Shown here in pieces: positions 1 to 10,200 of a DNA stretch of 64,000 bases (the stretch's first letter is position 1; every line of letters starts with the position of its first letter). The stretch is from assembly GCF_009653635.1 (NCBI RefSeq), contig NZ_PPFD01000007.1, positions 278,022-342,021 of the forward strand. Reading direction: 5' to 3'. The notes beneath the pieces are model-generated. The model saw nothing but the letters and a program-made list of their open reading frames with translations. It was not told the origin of the DNA and did no database searches. A program made the position numbers and the translations under genes. Origin of the DNA: Endozoicomonas sp. OPT23 (lineage in GTDB: Bacteria; Pseudomonadota; Gammaproteobacteria; Pseudomonadales; Endozoicomonadaceae).

Positions 1-3000
1 CCGGGCGGCACCGAAGGTGAAAGATCCGCGGAATCCGGGCTTGAGAAAGAGGCTAAAGGCCCTGACGGCGAAACACCGCCGGAACAGTCAAAATCAATAA
101 ACACAGAGACAGCCCACCAAGAACAGGACATTCCTCCGACCGAAGAGGCAGAGGACAGCGACAATCAACAACAACATTTGGGCGGCACCGAAGGCGAAAG
201 GTCCACTGAATCCAGGCTTGAGAAAGAGGCTAAAGGTCCTGACGGCGAAATACCGCCGGCACAGTCAAAGGTAAACACCGAGACACCCCCCAAAAAGCAG
301 GATATTCCTCCGACCGAAGAGGCAGAGGACAGCGACAATCAACAACATCTGGGCGGCACCGAAGGTGAAAGGTCCGCTGAATTCGGGTTTGAGAAAGAGG
401 CTAAAGGCCCTGACGGCAAAACTCCGCCTGAACAGTCAAAATCAATAAACACAGAGACACCCCCCAAAAAGCAGGACATTCCTCCGACCGAAGAGGCAGA
501 GGACAGCGACAATCAACAACAACATCTGGGCGACACCGACGGTGAAAGATCCGCGGAATCCGGGCTTGAGAAAGAGGCTAAAGGCCCTGACGGCGAAACT
601 CCGCCGGAACAGTCAAAGGTAAACACCGAGACACCCCCCAAAAAGCAGGACATTCCTCCAACCGAAGAGGCAGAGGACAGCGACAATCAACAACATCTGG
701 GCGGCACCGAAGGTGAAAAATCCGCTGAATCCGGGCTTGAGAAAGAGGCTAAAGGCCCTGACGGCGAAACTCCGCCGGAACAGTCAAAGGTAAACACCGA
801 GACACCCCCCAAAAAGCAGGATACTCCTCCGACCGTAGAGGCAGAGGACAGCGACAATCAACAACATCCGGGCGGCACCGACGGTGAAAGATCCGCTGAA
901 TCCGGGCTTGAGAAAGAGACTAAAGGCTCTGACGGCGAAATACCGCCGGCACAGTCAAAGGTAAATACCGAGACCCCCCCAAAAAAGCAGGATATTCCTC
1001 CGACCGAAGAGGCAGAGGACAGCGACAATCAACAACAACATCTGGGCGACACCGACGGTGAAAGATCCGCTGAATCCGGGCTTGAGAAAGAGGCTAAAGG
1101 CCCTGACGGCGAAACTCCGCCGGAACAGTCAAAGGTAAACACCGAGACAGCCCCCAAAAAGCAGGACATTCCTCCGACCGAAGAGACAGAGGATAGCGAC
1201 ACTCAACAACAACATCCGGGCGGCACCGAAGGTGAAAGATCCGCGGAATTCGGGCTTGAGAAAGAGCTAGCGGACACTGACGACAAAATTCGAACAGAAC
1301 CACCAGAACAACAAAAAGGCGAAACTGTACCGCCGGTTGAACCCTCACTGCCACCTCAAACACCCCCAACCTCAGAGGTTGAACTGGCCTCCGGGATCTC
1401 AAAACCGCTGAGTTTCGATAACTGCCAGATCACCTACTCGGTTGAACTTGCTCCATCTCTTGATACGCAAGCACCTGAGTTTGTTTCAAGAGTTATGATT
1501 TCGATGAAAGACTGCGATTTCAATGCGTCTGTTCATCCACCCTTAAGGTCAGCTGAAGCGTTAACCAAAGGCATTACCTTATCTCAAACGGTTCAGGCAT
1601 TAATGTCTGATTCATTTTTTCAGGCTCTATCAGGGGATAACGAGAAAACCTTTCAGGTTTCTATAGAAGTAGCTCCGTCAACCGGCCTGGTTCATAAAGC
1701 TCCTGTTAAGATTGCAAAATTTTCTGCATCTGTGAACGGAGTTATTCTTGATTCAGTCGTTTGCAGAGCCTTAGCTGACTCAACGTTTATCGTCGACTCA
1801 GCACCTGTTAATCACGTAAGTACCCCATTACTCCTGACTGATAGCTCATCCCAGTACTGCTATTCACCTTTGGGTACAACAGCTATTGAAATCAGGTCGC
1901 TACCTGAAGAGCAGGTTTGCAGAGCTAGCGATCAGGAACTGACTCTGGATCTTGATGGCTATGCGCTTGCTGCACAAACCAAACCCGCTGACATTCAACC
2001 AGAGTTGGGAGATACAATTGAGCTGTACACTGTTCTTGATTCTCAACCAGTTATTGACTCTCAACCTGGAGTGCTCCAACCACAGTCTGTTGATCAATCC
2101 GAAATTCCTGCGGCAAATGCAACAACATCCATTGATTATGTGTCACTTAAAACGACAGAGCTGCCCCCTGTAGAACAGGCAGAAGAATCTGATGACTCTT
2201 GCTCTGAAAATCCACCAGAAGATACTGATCTTTCGGTTGAGGATACACCTGCTGCAGCCACTGAATCTGATGCAGTAAACTACCTTCCTTCAAGCGCTGC
2301 GGGAATACTGTCTCAGCCTTCTTATCTGCCCGTCAGTGAGCCGAAGACCTACAACCTCCGAAAGACTGAGGCAGGCTTTGAGCTGTGCTTTACTCCTCAG
2401 GAACAAGGAACACCCGTAACGCCCGGGAGCCTCGCCCGGTACGATGAAAACCAGTCAGAAGAAATATGCCTGATTGTCGAACAAACTAGCGACTTCCCTG
2501 ATAACCTGAGAAGCCTGTTATCAGACGATACAAGCCGTGTATTAAATCGTGATGATTCGGTCTGCAGAACCGCAGTTACTCTTAACGAACTGCTTTGCCG
2601 ACCGTTGGGAAGCAATGCTTCTATTGATGCACTGGCTTCTCCACACTATGTACCACTGTGGCCAACGAAACCTCTGATCAGTGGTGGTTCTGAAGATGCC
2701 AGCGAAACACCCGCTGAACCGTTAGAGCCCACCGTTCAAGAGAAAGAACTACAGCTACAGGATGCTCCTCCGACCGAAAAAAGCGATAAACCCGACGCTC
2801 AACAACAGCTGGACGACACTGGCAAAGAACAAACTGCTGCATCCGATCTTGGGAAAGAATCTAAAGGTCCTGACGGCGAAACTCCACCGGAACCGTCAGA
2901 GCTAATAGATCCAGAGAAAGAACCGCAGCCACAGGATGCTCCTCCGTCCGAAATTCTTGCGGTGAATGCAACAACATCCATTGATTATGTGTCACTTAAA

Positions 3001-6000
3001 ACGACAGATCTGCCCCTTGTAGAACAAGCAGAAGAATCTGATGACACTTGCTCTGAAAATCCACCAGAAGGTACTGACCTTTCGGTTGAGGGTACACCTG
3101 CTGCAGCCGCTGAACCTGATGCAATAAACTACCTTCCTTCAAGCTCTGCGGGAGTATTGTCTCAGCCTTCTTATCTGCCCGTCAGTGAGCCGCAGACCTA
3201 CAACCTCCGAAAGACTGAGGCAGGCTTTGAACTGTGCTTTACTCCTCAGGAACAAGGAACATCCGTAACGCCCGGGAGCCTCGCCCGGTACGACGAAAAC
3301 CAGTCAGAAGAAATATGCCTGATTGTCGAACAAACCAGCGACTTCCCTGATAACCTGAGAAGCCTGTTATCAGACGATACAAGCCGTGTATTAAATCGTG
3401 ATGATTCGGTCTGCAGAACCGCAGTTACTCTGAACGAACTGCTTTGCCGGCCGTTGGGAAGTAACGCTTCTATCGATGCAACAAGCTCCCCTCACTATCT
3501 GCCATTGCAGATAACTGAATCACCGATTCAAGCACTGTCAGAAGAAGGTATTGACGGGGCTTGTTCGACAGAAGACGACCCAAAAACAGCTGCTGATGGT
3601 ATTTTTGAAGCAGAACAGCGAACAGAAGACAGCGACAAATCCATTCCACCAAAAGTTGATGGCGCCGATGAAATTGCAATCACCGATCCTGATGAGGTTA
3701 GCTGCCAACCATTAAGCACTGGCCCCCTTCAAACAGGTACGCTCTCGCCTCCTTACTTAGCTGTCACTAAGCCTCAGGCATACAGCCTCCGAGAGACTGA
3801 AACTGGCTTTGAGCTGTGCTTCTTCAGCCAGGAGAAGGGAGCAGACACGGCTACCGAAAGCCTGACGATTTATGATGACACTGAGCCAAAAGAGCTGTGT
3901 CTGGTTTATGATCAGAATGCTTTCAACCATCCTGCTGATCTTCGAAGCCTGATAACAGACAATATCAGCCCTATATTTAAACTGGATGACTCAATCTGCA
4001 GAACAACGACAGCACTGAATGAGTTGCTCTGTGAACCATTAAGAGCCAACGCATCCATTGATGCACTGGCCCTTCCTCACTATGTACCACTGTGGCCAAC
4101 GAAACCTCTGATCAGCAGTGGTTCTGAAGATGCCAGCAAAACCTGTCAGATAGAAGCGACCTCGGAAACCACACTGGAACAAAGCACACTAGAAGTGCCT
4201 GTCATCACTGACATTGCTAATGAGCCTCAGATTCGTAAAGTTCAACCAGAGTCTATCTCTCATCACATTGATGATAAAACCGGCAACGCTGTATTCGAAT
4301 TCAACTACTCCGAACCTCTTAGCTGGTCAACAGTCGACTCAGGAAACACATCACCCGAGCTTCTGTTCACTATGGATGACACGACATACAGAGCCCCGCT
4401 GTCATCAATGACCGATCACCAGCTTGCATTCAGCACTCAGGTAAGTACTGCAAACACAGGTCTCTCAAGGTTATGCCTGAGTCATATTGATCTGCACGAA
4501 CACTCGATGTCAGGTGAAGGCACTGATTCTATAGTGCCCGTTATATCCGGAAACTGTCAGGTGCTGCTCAACAACTCTGACTGGCCCACCGTTATAAGTG
4601 TTGAGAAGTATCATTTACAAGACCACGCGGTTCTTTTCTACAGCATGCCTATTGGTCAGGAGTGGGACATCAGTCTGTCGAGCCCTGACGATACGGTCAA
4701 GCTGAGCACACACGATGGCTTTAATGACAACCCTGAGCCACTGGCCAGTACTCTGGGCAAAGTTACTCAAAAAGAAGGCTCAATTGAAGCCCAGCTCTCA
4801 TTTTCCGGCATCAAACCATTAACTGTCGCCAGTAACTGGCTATCGCTGGAGGCCTCACATGATCATGTCAAATACTCACAGCAGTATGAATTAGGGCATA
4901 ATCTACCCAGCCATTTCTACCGGTTCGATCGCTGGAGTAGCATCAATAGTGGCAGCATTGACTCAATGACCTTCAGGTATACCATTGACAATACACTGAC
5001 GGCAGAGAGACCAGTGACGGGTATTTCTCTTGACAGCCATCATGCCATCAACGGCCTGTCTCTATCGCTTGATGGTGGCGGCATCAGTAATGACGCCATC
5101 AGTGAGGTGTTGAGTAAAACCACCGATTTTACCGTCTGCAGCTGGTTATCAACCACCGTTGCAGGCAGCAGTATTGACGACCCTAAGGTCAACCCTGCGC
5201 TGTTGGGTGACAGTCATTTCCCTGCACTGCATCTGTTCTCAATAGACAGTACCGGCCGAGTGGGCATTGCTATTAACAATATCTACGGTATGAAAAGCAA
5301 TGCACCAGTCAATGATGGCAGTCTCCATCATATTTGTATGACCTCATACGGCGAACATTCAATCAATCGAACCTGGTCTAAAACCCAGATGTACGTTGAT
5401 GGCCAACTTCAGAAGAGCAATCCTGTCGATGTCACTCGATATGATGAAGACATGACTGACCTCACGTCAGACATTGACCCGCTGGACCTGTTCCGCACTC
5501 GTACCAATACTTTGGGGTCGGTGATTGATGGTCAGTCAGAGAATCTATTTACTGGTCACATAGATAACTTCAATATTTCACCAATAAGAAGAAACAGCGC
5601 CAGTATTGCCGAGGAATATACCCAGAGCGGGCACCTGTTACTGGACCATGACACCCCCATACCTTTGGGAACGGCATTCTCACATCTGCATACTGAGCTG
5701 CCCAACCAACTGGATGATTTATATCTATCATTCAAAGGTCTGCGCCGTTTTGAAGGTCCGATTGCCAATTTTGAGTGTGAATACCGTTCAGAAGGCGAGA
5801 CCTATACCGTTGATTTCTCGCACGGTGAAGCCAAAGAACTGAATTTCCTTGATATCGACTCCTTTGAAACAATGGTCTGCAGCTCTGCCGATAGCGATAT
5901 TCAGCAAGCCGTTATCCGAATTGATAAACATCTCGAAAACCTTAACTCAGAAGGAAACCCAGCGGCCCTTCTTCACTTAACCAAAACTGCACCTATCACA

Positions 6001-6426
6001 ACCACTCAAATACCGTTTCATACCGGTTCAGAGCAGCAGGGTATAGACGACATCAGTGATACCACGCCAACTACAGATTTCTTTATTGCCGAGTCAGGAA
6101 GCCACCAGATTAATACCGGTATTGATGACATCACTGTTCTGGATAATTTGTCAGCACTGGCTAAATCTCTGCAAGGCAGTTCCGACCTCTGTCTTCATGA
6201 GGTACTGTGTCAATCATTGTCAATCAGCCCAACGGACGACAAGTTGCTCACGTTTGAATTCAACAGTTTGGAACTCAACGAGAATGACCAGACTGAAGCA
6301 CGATCTTCTGAAATACAGTCTTCTGAAACACTGTCAATTGAAACTCTGACCAGCCACCAGCCCATTTTAATCAGCATGCACCACGATACCATCGAGTTCG
6401 ACCCGGTCATGTGTCAAAACAGCTGA
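1..6426 (+). CDS. Giant acidic repeat protein with LamG-like domain (5' end outside window)
   Basis: The reading frame is open from base 1, so the true start lies upstream; an in-frame TTG at 178 falls inside a repeat and is not a credible start. The visible part is 2141 residues. In order (residues counted from base 1): eight Pro/Glu/Asp-rich tandem repeats of 57-59 residues (about 1-420), a stretch with scattered Cys (about 450-700), three related longer modules with a conserved Cys-containing C-terminal part (about 700-880, 985-1160 and 1240-1380), then a beta-rich region with a LamG-like jellyroll at about 1650-1880 (motifs FTVCSWLS, HHICMTS, MYVDGQL, GHIDNFNIS). The last residues are MCQNS. 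No anchor, sortase motif or autotransporter barrel is visible. Acidic disordered repeats plus a LamG fold suggest a cell-surface or secreted binding protein; the function is unknown. A strong terminator follows the stop. Confidence 0.85.
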   Translation, partial: PGGTEGERSAESGLEKEAKGPDGETPPEQSKSINTETAHQEQDIPPTEEAEDSDNQQQHLGGTEGERSTESRLEKEAKGPDGEIPPAQSKVNTETPPKKQDIPPTEEAEDSDNQQHLGGTEGERSAEFGFEKEAKGPDGKTPPEQSKSINTETPPKKQDIPPTEEAEDSDNQQQHLGDTDGERSAESGLEKEAKGPDGETPPEQSKVNTETPPKKQDIPPTEEAEDSDNQQHLGGTEGEKSAESGLEKEAKGPDGETPPEQSKVNTETPPKKQDTPPTVEAEDSDNQQHPGGTDGERSAESGLEKETKGSDGEIPPAQSKVNTETPPKKQDIPPTEEAEDSDNQQQHLGDTDGERSAESGLEKEAKGPDGETPPEQSKVNTETAPKKQDIPPTEETEDSDTQQQHPGGTEGERSAEFGLEKELADTDDKIRTEPPEQQKGETVPPVEPSLPPQTPPTSEVELASGISKPLSFDNCQITYSVELAPSLDTQAPEFVSRVMISMKDCDFNASVHPPLRSAEALTKGITLSQTVQALMSDSFFQALSGDNEKTFQVSIEVAPSTGLVHKAPVKIAKFSASVNGVILDSVVCRALADSTFIVDSAPVNHVSTPLLLTDSSSQYCYSPLGTTAIEIRSLPEEQVCRASDQELTLDLDGYALAAQTKPADIQPELGDTIELYTVLDSQPVIDSQPGVLQPQSVDQSEIPAANATTSIDYVSLKTTELPPVEQAEESDDSCSENPPEDTDLSVEDTPAAATESDAVNYLPSSAAGILSQPSYLPVSEPKTYNLRKTEAGFELCFTPQEQGTPVTPGSLARYDENQSEEICLIVEQTSDFPDNLRSLLSDDTSRVLNRDDSVCRTAVTLNELLCRPLGSNASIDALASPHYVPLWPTKPLISGGSEDASETPAEPLEPTVQEKELQLQDAPPTEKSDKPDAQQQLDDTGKEQTAASDLGKESKGPDGETPPEPSELIDPEKEPQPQDAPPSEILAVNATTSIDYVSLKTTDLPLVEQAEESDDTCSENPPEGTDLSVEGTPAAAAEPDAINYLPSSSAGVLSQPSYLPVSEPQTYNLRKTEAGFELCFTPQEQGTSVTPGSLARYDENQSEEICLIVEQTSDFPDNLRSLLSDDTSRVLNRDDSVCRTAVTLNELLCRPLGSNASIDATSSPHYLPLQITESPIQALSEEGIDGACSTEDDPKTAADGIFEAEQRTEDSDKSIPPKVDGADEIAITDPDEVSCQPLSTGPLQTGTLSPPYLAVTKPQAYSLRETETGFELCFFSQEKGADTATESLTIYDDTEPKELCLVYDQNAFNHPADLRSLITDNISPIFKLDDSICRTTTALNELLCEPLRANASIDALALPHYVPLWPTKPLISSGSEDASKTCQIEATSETTLEQSTLEVPVITDIANEPQIRKVQPESISHHIDDKTGNAVFEFNYSEPLSWSTVDSGNTSPELLFTMDDTTYRAPLSSMTDHQLAFSTQVSTANTGLSRLCLSHIDLHEHSMSGEGTDSIVPVISGNCQVLLNNSDWPTVISVEKYHLQDHAVLFYSMPIGQEWDISLSSPDDTVKLSTHDGFNDNPEPLASTLGKVTQKEGSIEAQLSFSGIKPLTVASNWLSLEASHDHVKYSQQYELGHNLPSHFYRFDRWSSINSGSIDSMTFRYTIDNTLTAERPVTGISLDSHHAINGLSLSLDGGGISNDAISEVLSKTTDFTVCSWLSTTVAGSSIDDPKVNPALLGDSHFPALHLFSIDSTGRVGIAINNIYGMKSNAPVNDGSLHHICMTSYGEHSINRTWSKTQMYVDGQLQKSNPVDVTRYDEDMTDLTSDIDPLDLFRTRTNTLGSVIDGQSENLFTGHIDNFNISPIRRNSASIAEEYTQSGHLLLDHDTPIPLGTAFSHLHTELPNQLDDLYLSFKGLRRFEGPIANFECEYRSEGETYTVDFSHGEAKELNFLDIDSFETMVCSSADSDIQQAVIRIDKHLENLNSEGNPAALLHLTKTAPITTTQIPFHTGSEQQGIDDISDTTPTTDFFIAESGSHQINTGIDDITVLDNLSALAKSLQGSSDLCLHEVLCQSLSISPTDDKLLTFEFNSLELNENDQTEARSSEIQSSETLSIETLTSHQPILISMHHDTIEFDPVMCQNS
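4..1266 (+). repeat. Tandem array of eight 171-177 bp coding repeats
   Basis: Units begin at 4, 181, 352, 529, 700, 871, 1045 and 1219. The spacings are 177, 171, 177, 171, 171, 174 and 174 bp, always multiples of three. Each unit encodes a version of GGTEGERSAESGLEKEAKGP followed by DGETPPEQSK, NTETPPKKQD and IPPTEEAEDSDNQQH. Units differ by in-frame gain or loss of one Gln codon and one Ser codon and by a few substitutions. The eighth unit stops after its first 16 residues or so. The first visible unit has AHQEQD where the others have PPKKQD. The array probably continues left of the window. A diverged relative of the unit recurs at about 2720-2955. Confidence 0.97.
2100..2703 (+). repeat. 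Long intragenic repeat, copy A
   Basis: The segment from about 2100 to 2630 matches about 2950 to 3480 (copy B) with a constant offset of 849 bp and no indel, at near identity over some 530 bp. Shared peptides include NATTSIDYVSLKTT, SQPSYLPVSEP, EAGFELCFTPQEQG and NRDDSVCRTAVTLNELLCRP. Beyond 2630 copy A stops matching B. Its next 72 bases (PHYVPLWPTKPLIS) instead match the end of copy C, so copy A is a mosaic. Confidence 0.93.
2950..3480 (+). repeat. Long intragenic repeat, copy B
   Basis: This is the partner of copy A at an offset of 849 bp. Most differences are single-base changes (for example VEQAEESDDTCSENPPEG against VEQAEESDDSCSENPPED). After IDA the two copies diverge: B continues TSSPHYLPLQITE, while A continues LASPHYVPLWPTK. 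Confidence 0.93.
3720..4137 (+). repeat. Long intragenic repeat, diverged copy C
   Basis: This is an older copy of the same module: SPPYLAVTKPQAYSLRETE, TGFELCFFSQEKG, DDSICRTTTALNELLCEP, NASIDALALPHYVPLWPTK. The core is clearly diverged from A and B at the protein level, but the final 72 bases (4066-4137) are nearly identical to 2631-2703 of copy A. Confidence 0.88.
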
Positions 6427-6430
6427 ACGA

Positions 6431-6474
6431 CAAAACGCGCTCAATATCCGTGACTGATATTGAGCGCGCTTTTG
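6431..6474. terminator. Intrinsic terminator between convergent genes
   Basis: A perfect 13-bp stem (6436-6448 with 6456-6468) has a 7-base loop. It is flanked by four A on the left and four T on the right, so it could stop transcription from both sides. It lies 10 bases after the stop of the giant repeat protein and about 40 bases beyond the 3' end of the convergent VOC gene. Confidence 0.88.
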
Positions 6475-6510
6475 TGTGACAGTGTTTAGGATAGGTTTGC
6501 CAGACGTCGG

Positions 6511-6909
6511 TCAATGGCTTGCAGGCTGATGAAACTCGATGACATTACCATCCGGATCCCTGATAAAGAAAAACCGGGCGCCATTAAATTCAACCTCACC
6601 TGTGACTGTAAAACCCAGTGTCTGGACATCGTGTTTGGCTGCATTGTAATCAGTGATTTCAAGGGCAATGTGTGTATAACCCGGGTATTTCACATCACCT
6701 TCCATGAGTACATTTTTCTTGGGGGCATCTTCAGAGGCATTTAAAATAAGGTTGATATTAATGCCAGACGGGTGTTCAACAATGGCCACAGGTTCAGGGC
6801 CTACCGGACCAGCAAGAAATACGAAACCTAATTTACCATAGAATTCGCGAGAGACTTCCAGGCTTCTAACTCTCAGCCCTACATGATTGATTCGGCTAAT
6901 TTCTTTCAT
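6511..6909 (-). CDS. VOC-family (glyoxalase/bleomycin resistance fold) protein
   Basis: This is a 132-residue single-module vicinal oxygen chelate protein. The two beta-alpha-beta-beta-beta halves can be followed from INHVGLRVRSLEVSREFY (first half) and GYTHIALEITDY to DPDGNVIEFHQ (second half). Likely metal ligands are His9, His80 and Glu125. The family includes lactoylglutathione lyase, fosfomycin resistance proteins and ring-cleavage dioxygenases, and the sequence does not allow a substrate call. It is a monocistronic gene between two giant genes: convergent with the repeat protein and in the same direction as the 2331-residue protein upstream of it. ATG start; a weak purine stretch precedes it. 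Confidence 0.85.
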   Translation of the reverse strand: MKEISRINHVGLRVRSLEVSREFYGKLGFVFLAGPVGPEPVAIVEHPSGININLILNASEDAPKKNVLMEGDVKYPGYTHIALEITDYNAAKHDVQTLGFTVTGEVEFNGARFFFIRDPDGNVIEFHQPASH

Positions 6910-7289
6910 TACATTCCTTCGAAAATGATTCGGTCATGACTGGATAATAAACAGTAGCAACCAGCTAACATCAATGCTGTACACAACACTGTCTTTGATT
7001 TTTACCGACTATTTCAAATCAAAGCAATATCTGGGAGCCTGCGAATCAACTCGGCAGTGACATAGACTCATTTTTTAGCCTGATGCACTTTTGAATCGCT
7101 TGTTGCTTGCATTATCAATGGCTGCAAGTGCCCCGCCAAATAGCTATTTGATTAAAAAGTTGTTTGAATAAAAGAGAGGCTGCTTGAAAAGAGAGGCAGG
7201 GTTTAAACACACTTACAATGGTAGTGATATCTTCTCATGAACGTCGCCCCGGGAGCCTTCTGGTTAGAGAAGGCTCCCGGGGAAACCCC
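6910..7289. other. Intergenic region with no gene seen
   Basis: These 380 bases separate the VOC gene start from the 3' end of the 2331-residue gene. No reading frame with a convincing start was found. The region should carry the VOC promoter. The only clear structure is the 14-bp hairpin at 7247-7282. Confidence 0.7.
7247..7282 (-). terminator. Strong GC hairpin after the 2331-residue gene
   Basis: A perfect 14-bp stem (7247-7260 with 7269-7282, arm CCCCGGGAGCCTTC) has an 8-base loop and starts 7 bases past the stop codon of the large minus-strand gene. No T-tract follows on either strand, so it may be a 3'-end stabilising hairpin or a Rho-assisted stop and not a classical intrinsic terminator. 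Confidence 0.55.
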
Positions 7290-10200
7290 TTAAATTCCAG
7301 GCCTGACAGGTATACTGCCTTGTTCGCTTTCTCTATGGAGAAGGCCGTTCACCTTGCCTTTAGCCTCTGAAAAAATCTCACCGGTTGTCGCACCTTCTTT
7401 CATAAGTTCCTGCAGTCTGGGGTTACGCTCCATCTCATGGAGAAACGCTGCCCGCTCAGTCAATGATTTGGTGTAATGTGGATCTACTATCACTCTCTCC
7501 CGATAGATGCTGTCAGCCGGATATGAATCGTTGACCGGATTAGCATTGATGGTCGAGTGATGCTTTGTGTCGTACAGCATATCCGGTGCTGCAACCGGAG
7601 CTAGCGGTGGTAACCAGTTATACACACCATTCGCCGCATAATTCAATCCATAACTGGCAGCATTAAGCGCCAAGGCTCCAACAGCATAGCCTCCCGTCAC
7701 AGTCAGAAGTGAGACCGCCCACATAGGATTGCTGGCTTTTTTTCCGAACTTGGATCCGGTAAATAGCCTTCCATCCATCAAACGCCCCATAGGTAGGTAC
7801 CAGGGTTCGTGCTTCATTAAGGTTTCAGATATAGGTCTGACCATATTACTGAAGTAAGCAAAATTGACAATGGAATAAGCTGTGTTAGCAGCTTTCTGTG
7901 TGTAGTGAGTCGCCAAATCACTGATGTCATTGACTCGCTCATTGTGCCTGTACATAAACTTTCTATAGCCATAATCCCAAAGAGCCTTTGACTCCAGTGA
8001 GTCCAAATACGAAATTCTGGCACCTGAAGCATACCTTAAGCGCTCTTGCGTCAGCTGTTTAACCGCGTTTTCCCACCTGAAGACAGTGGTGCCATTTTTA
8101 CTTCCCATAGCCCTGATCCGGTCGATATCGGATTCAAACTCGTCAGGTCTGGCAACAGGCTCATTGTTTTCATCCACTTCTTCCCAGCTGTCCAATGCCA
8201 GCAACAGCTGTTCATCACCTTCACGCTCACGTTCAAATTCAACTTTTCCTATGACGCCTTGTTCAAAGTCTTTTTCACGCTGAGCCATCAAATTTTGCAG
8301 TTGCCACTTGATATCAACGACCGCATCAAACCCTCTAAACGCAGTCGGCAATTGCTTTGTGTAATGGCCGCCATTGGCAAAGTCATGCCAGAAATGGAAG
8401 ACCGCCAGCGACATAAGTTTTATCGCCATCTCAGGATAGCGCTGTTGCACCATCAAGCTTTTATAAAAGTTGATATAAGGCCAGCTGATAAAGGAAAAGA
8501 GCATAGGGCTTGCCTTTGCGGCGTACCATTGCACACCAGGACCCAGTAACTGATCCTGAATACTGTCTATGTTCTTATCCAGCGCAGACTCAGATGATAT
8601 CCAGCCGTCAGGAAACTGCTTTAAGACAGTCCGCAAAGTCTCTGTCGCAAACAGGGTTGTTTTCATACCACCACTGTACACAATATCCCTGAGCAGATAG
8701 AGGTAGGCATAGTTCTTGAACAAGCTACACACATTCAGTGCCACATCACCGACAGCACCGACCATTTCAGGGAAAAAACCCTCAGCATTGCACTGATCAG
8801 CAAAAGGCTGGTTATCGATAGCTTCTTGAACAGGAAGTTCTCTATGTCCTTGATCTGGGAGCAAGCGTTCATTCTTTACAGACCTTAAATAACTCTCATC
8901 AGTCTGGGCTGCAAAGCTACTGGTTTTAGGGTTGGTCTGGTCACCCTTATGTTTCATTTTCACGACAGCCTGAACTTCGCTATTTCTTCCCCTCTTTCCA
9001 GCCTGATTCTGTTGATTATGCGTATTTACCCTAGCTTGGGTACTCTTGCTGTTACCTTCACCTTCCGGGTCGGTAAACGTTTGGACTCGCTGGCTTTGAA
9101 AAGTTATACCTACTGTCTGACTTTCAGAATCAAGCTTGGCAAAATCCGCAGTAAACTGCTCTCCAGTGAGAGATTCACCACAACACGTGCTAATCCCAGT
9201 AGGCTTCTCCTCCATCTCGGGAGAGCTCGCTATGGAAGACCCTGTACCTAAAGAGCCTGTCGATGGCGAAACTGAATGACTGGCAGACTCTGGCAGATCA
9301 GTACTTGGAGCTTGAGTCACACCCAGAGTGTTACCCAACCGCTGACCACCGGCTCCTTCAAACGTTTCAACTGGCGGACTACCTGTTTCTAATGGTGGGC
9401 CCAACAGAAGTCCTGACTCTTCCGACTCCTGATCTACCTGCATAACCGGATGAGCTGATGCAGCATTTTCAACACCTTGCAGCACAGGTGTCACAGGTGT
9501 TACAGCCTGAAGATCCAGGGATTCTGAATCAGCAGCTGAAACCGCTGAATTCCCTGTTTCAATGGCAGGCGGTTCATCTGACTCTGAAGGTGGGAATCCA
9601 CCGGTTGATGCCACTAACTCTGTAAGGGGCTGAGGGCTGCTTCCTTGAGGACTACCCTCGGACTCTGCCTGACTGAGGCTTCGAGTCAATGCAGGTGGTG
9701 AAACCAGCTCGTCCTTGTGTCCAGCAACATCTGATGTTGATTGAATCGGCTTTATGAGATCTAAAGAAAGTTTCGATCGAGGCTTTCTAGCGGACAGTTC
9801 ACTGTGTGGATTATCATCCGAGGCTTGAGTGATATATGACCCAGCACGAGATCTCCATGCACTACCTTTAGACGACAATGAGCCACCAATAGATAAATGT
9901 GGCCTCCACATCATTCTCAGCTGATCTAATAAAGCCTCCCCCGCAACGCCACCCAACGCCCGAAAAACCGATGGCTCAAGCGCGAGATCTGGTGCAGTAG
10001 AAATTTCACCCGCTTCAATTGCCAAAAGCGGAGAGCTGCTTTGCTGCATTAGCCCCAAAAGTAGCTTAACCATGCCCTCTGTCAGCACCATTTTTTCTCC
10101 ACCACTTTCTGGCTGGTAAGGCACTAATGAAAGGGGACCTGTTGTTTGAGCATCCGTGTCTGTTTTTAACGCAGCTTCAGCCTGCCGGAGAACCTCAATC

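Noticed and set aside
1-1266. CRISPR-like repeat array
   Set aside because: The repeats are 171-177 bp, contiguous, in frame and coding, with no unique spacers and no cas genes.
178-6426. Gene start at the TTG at 178
   Set aside because: The frame is open to base 1 and the TTG falls within a repeat unit; the real start is outside the window.
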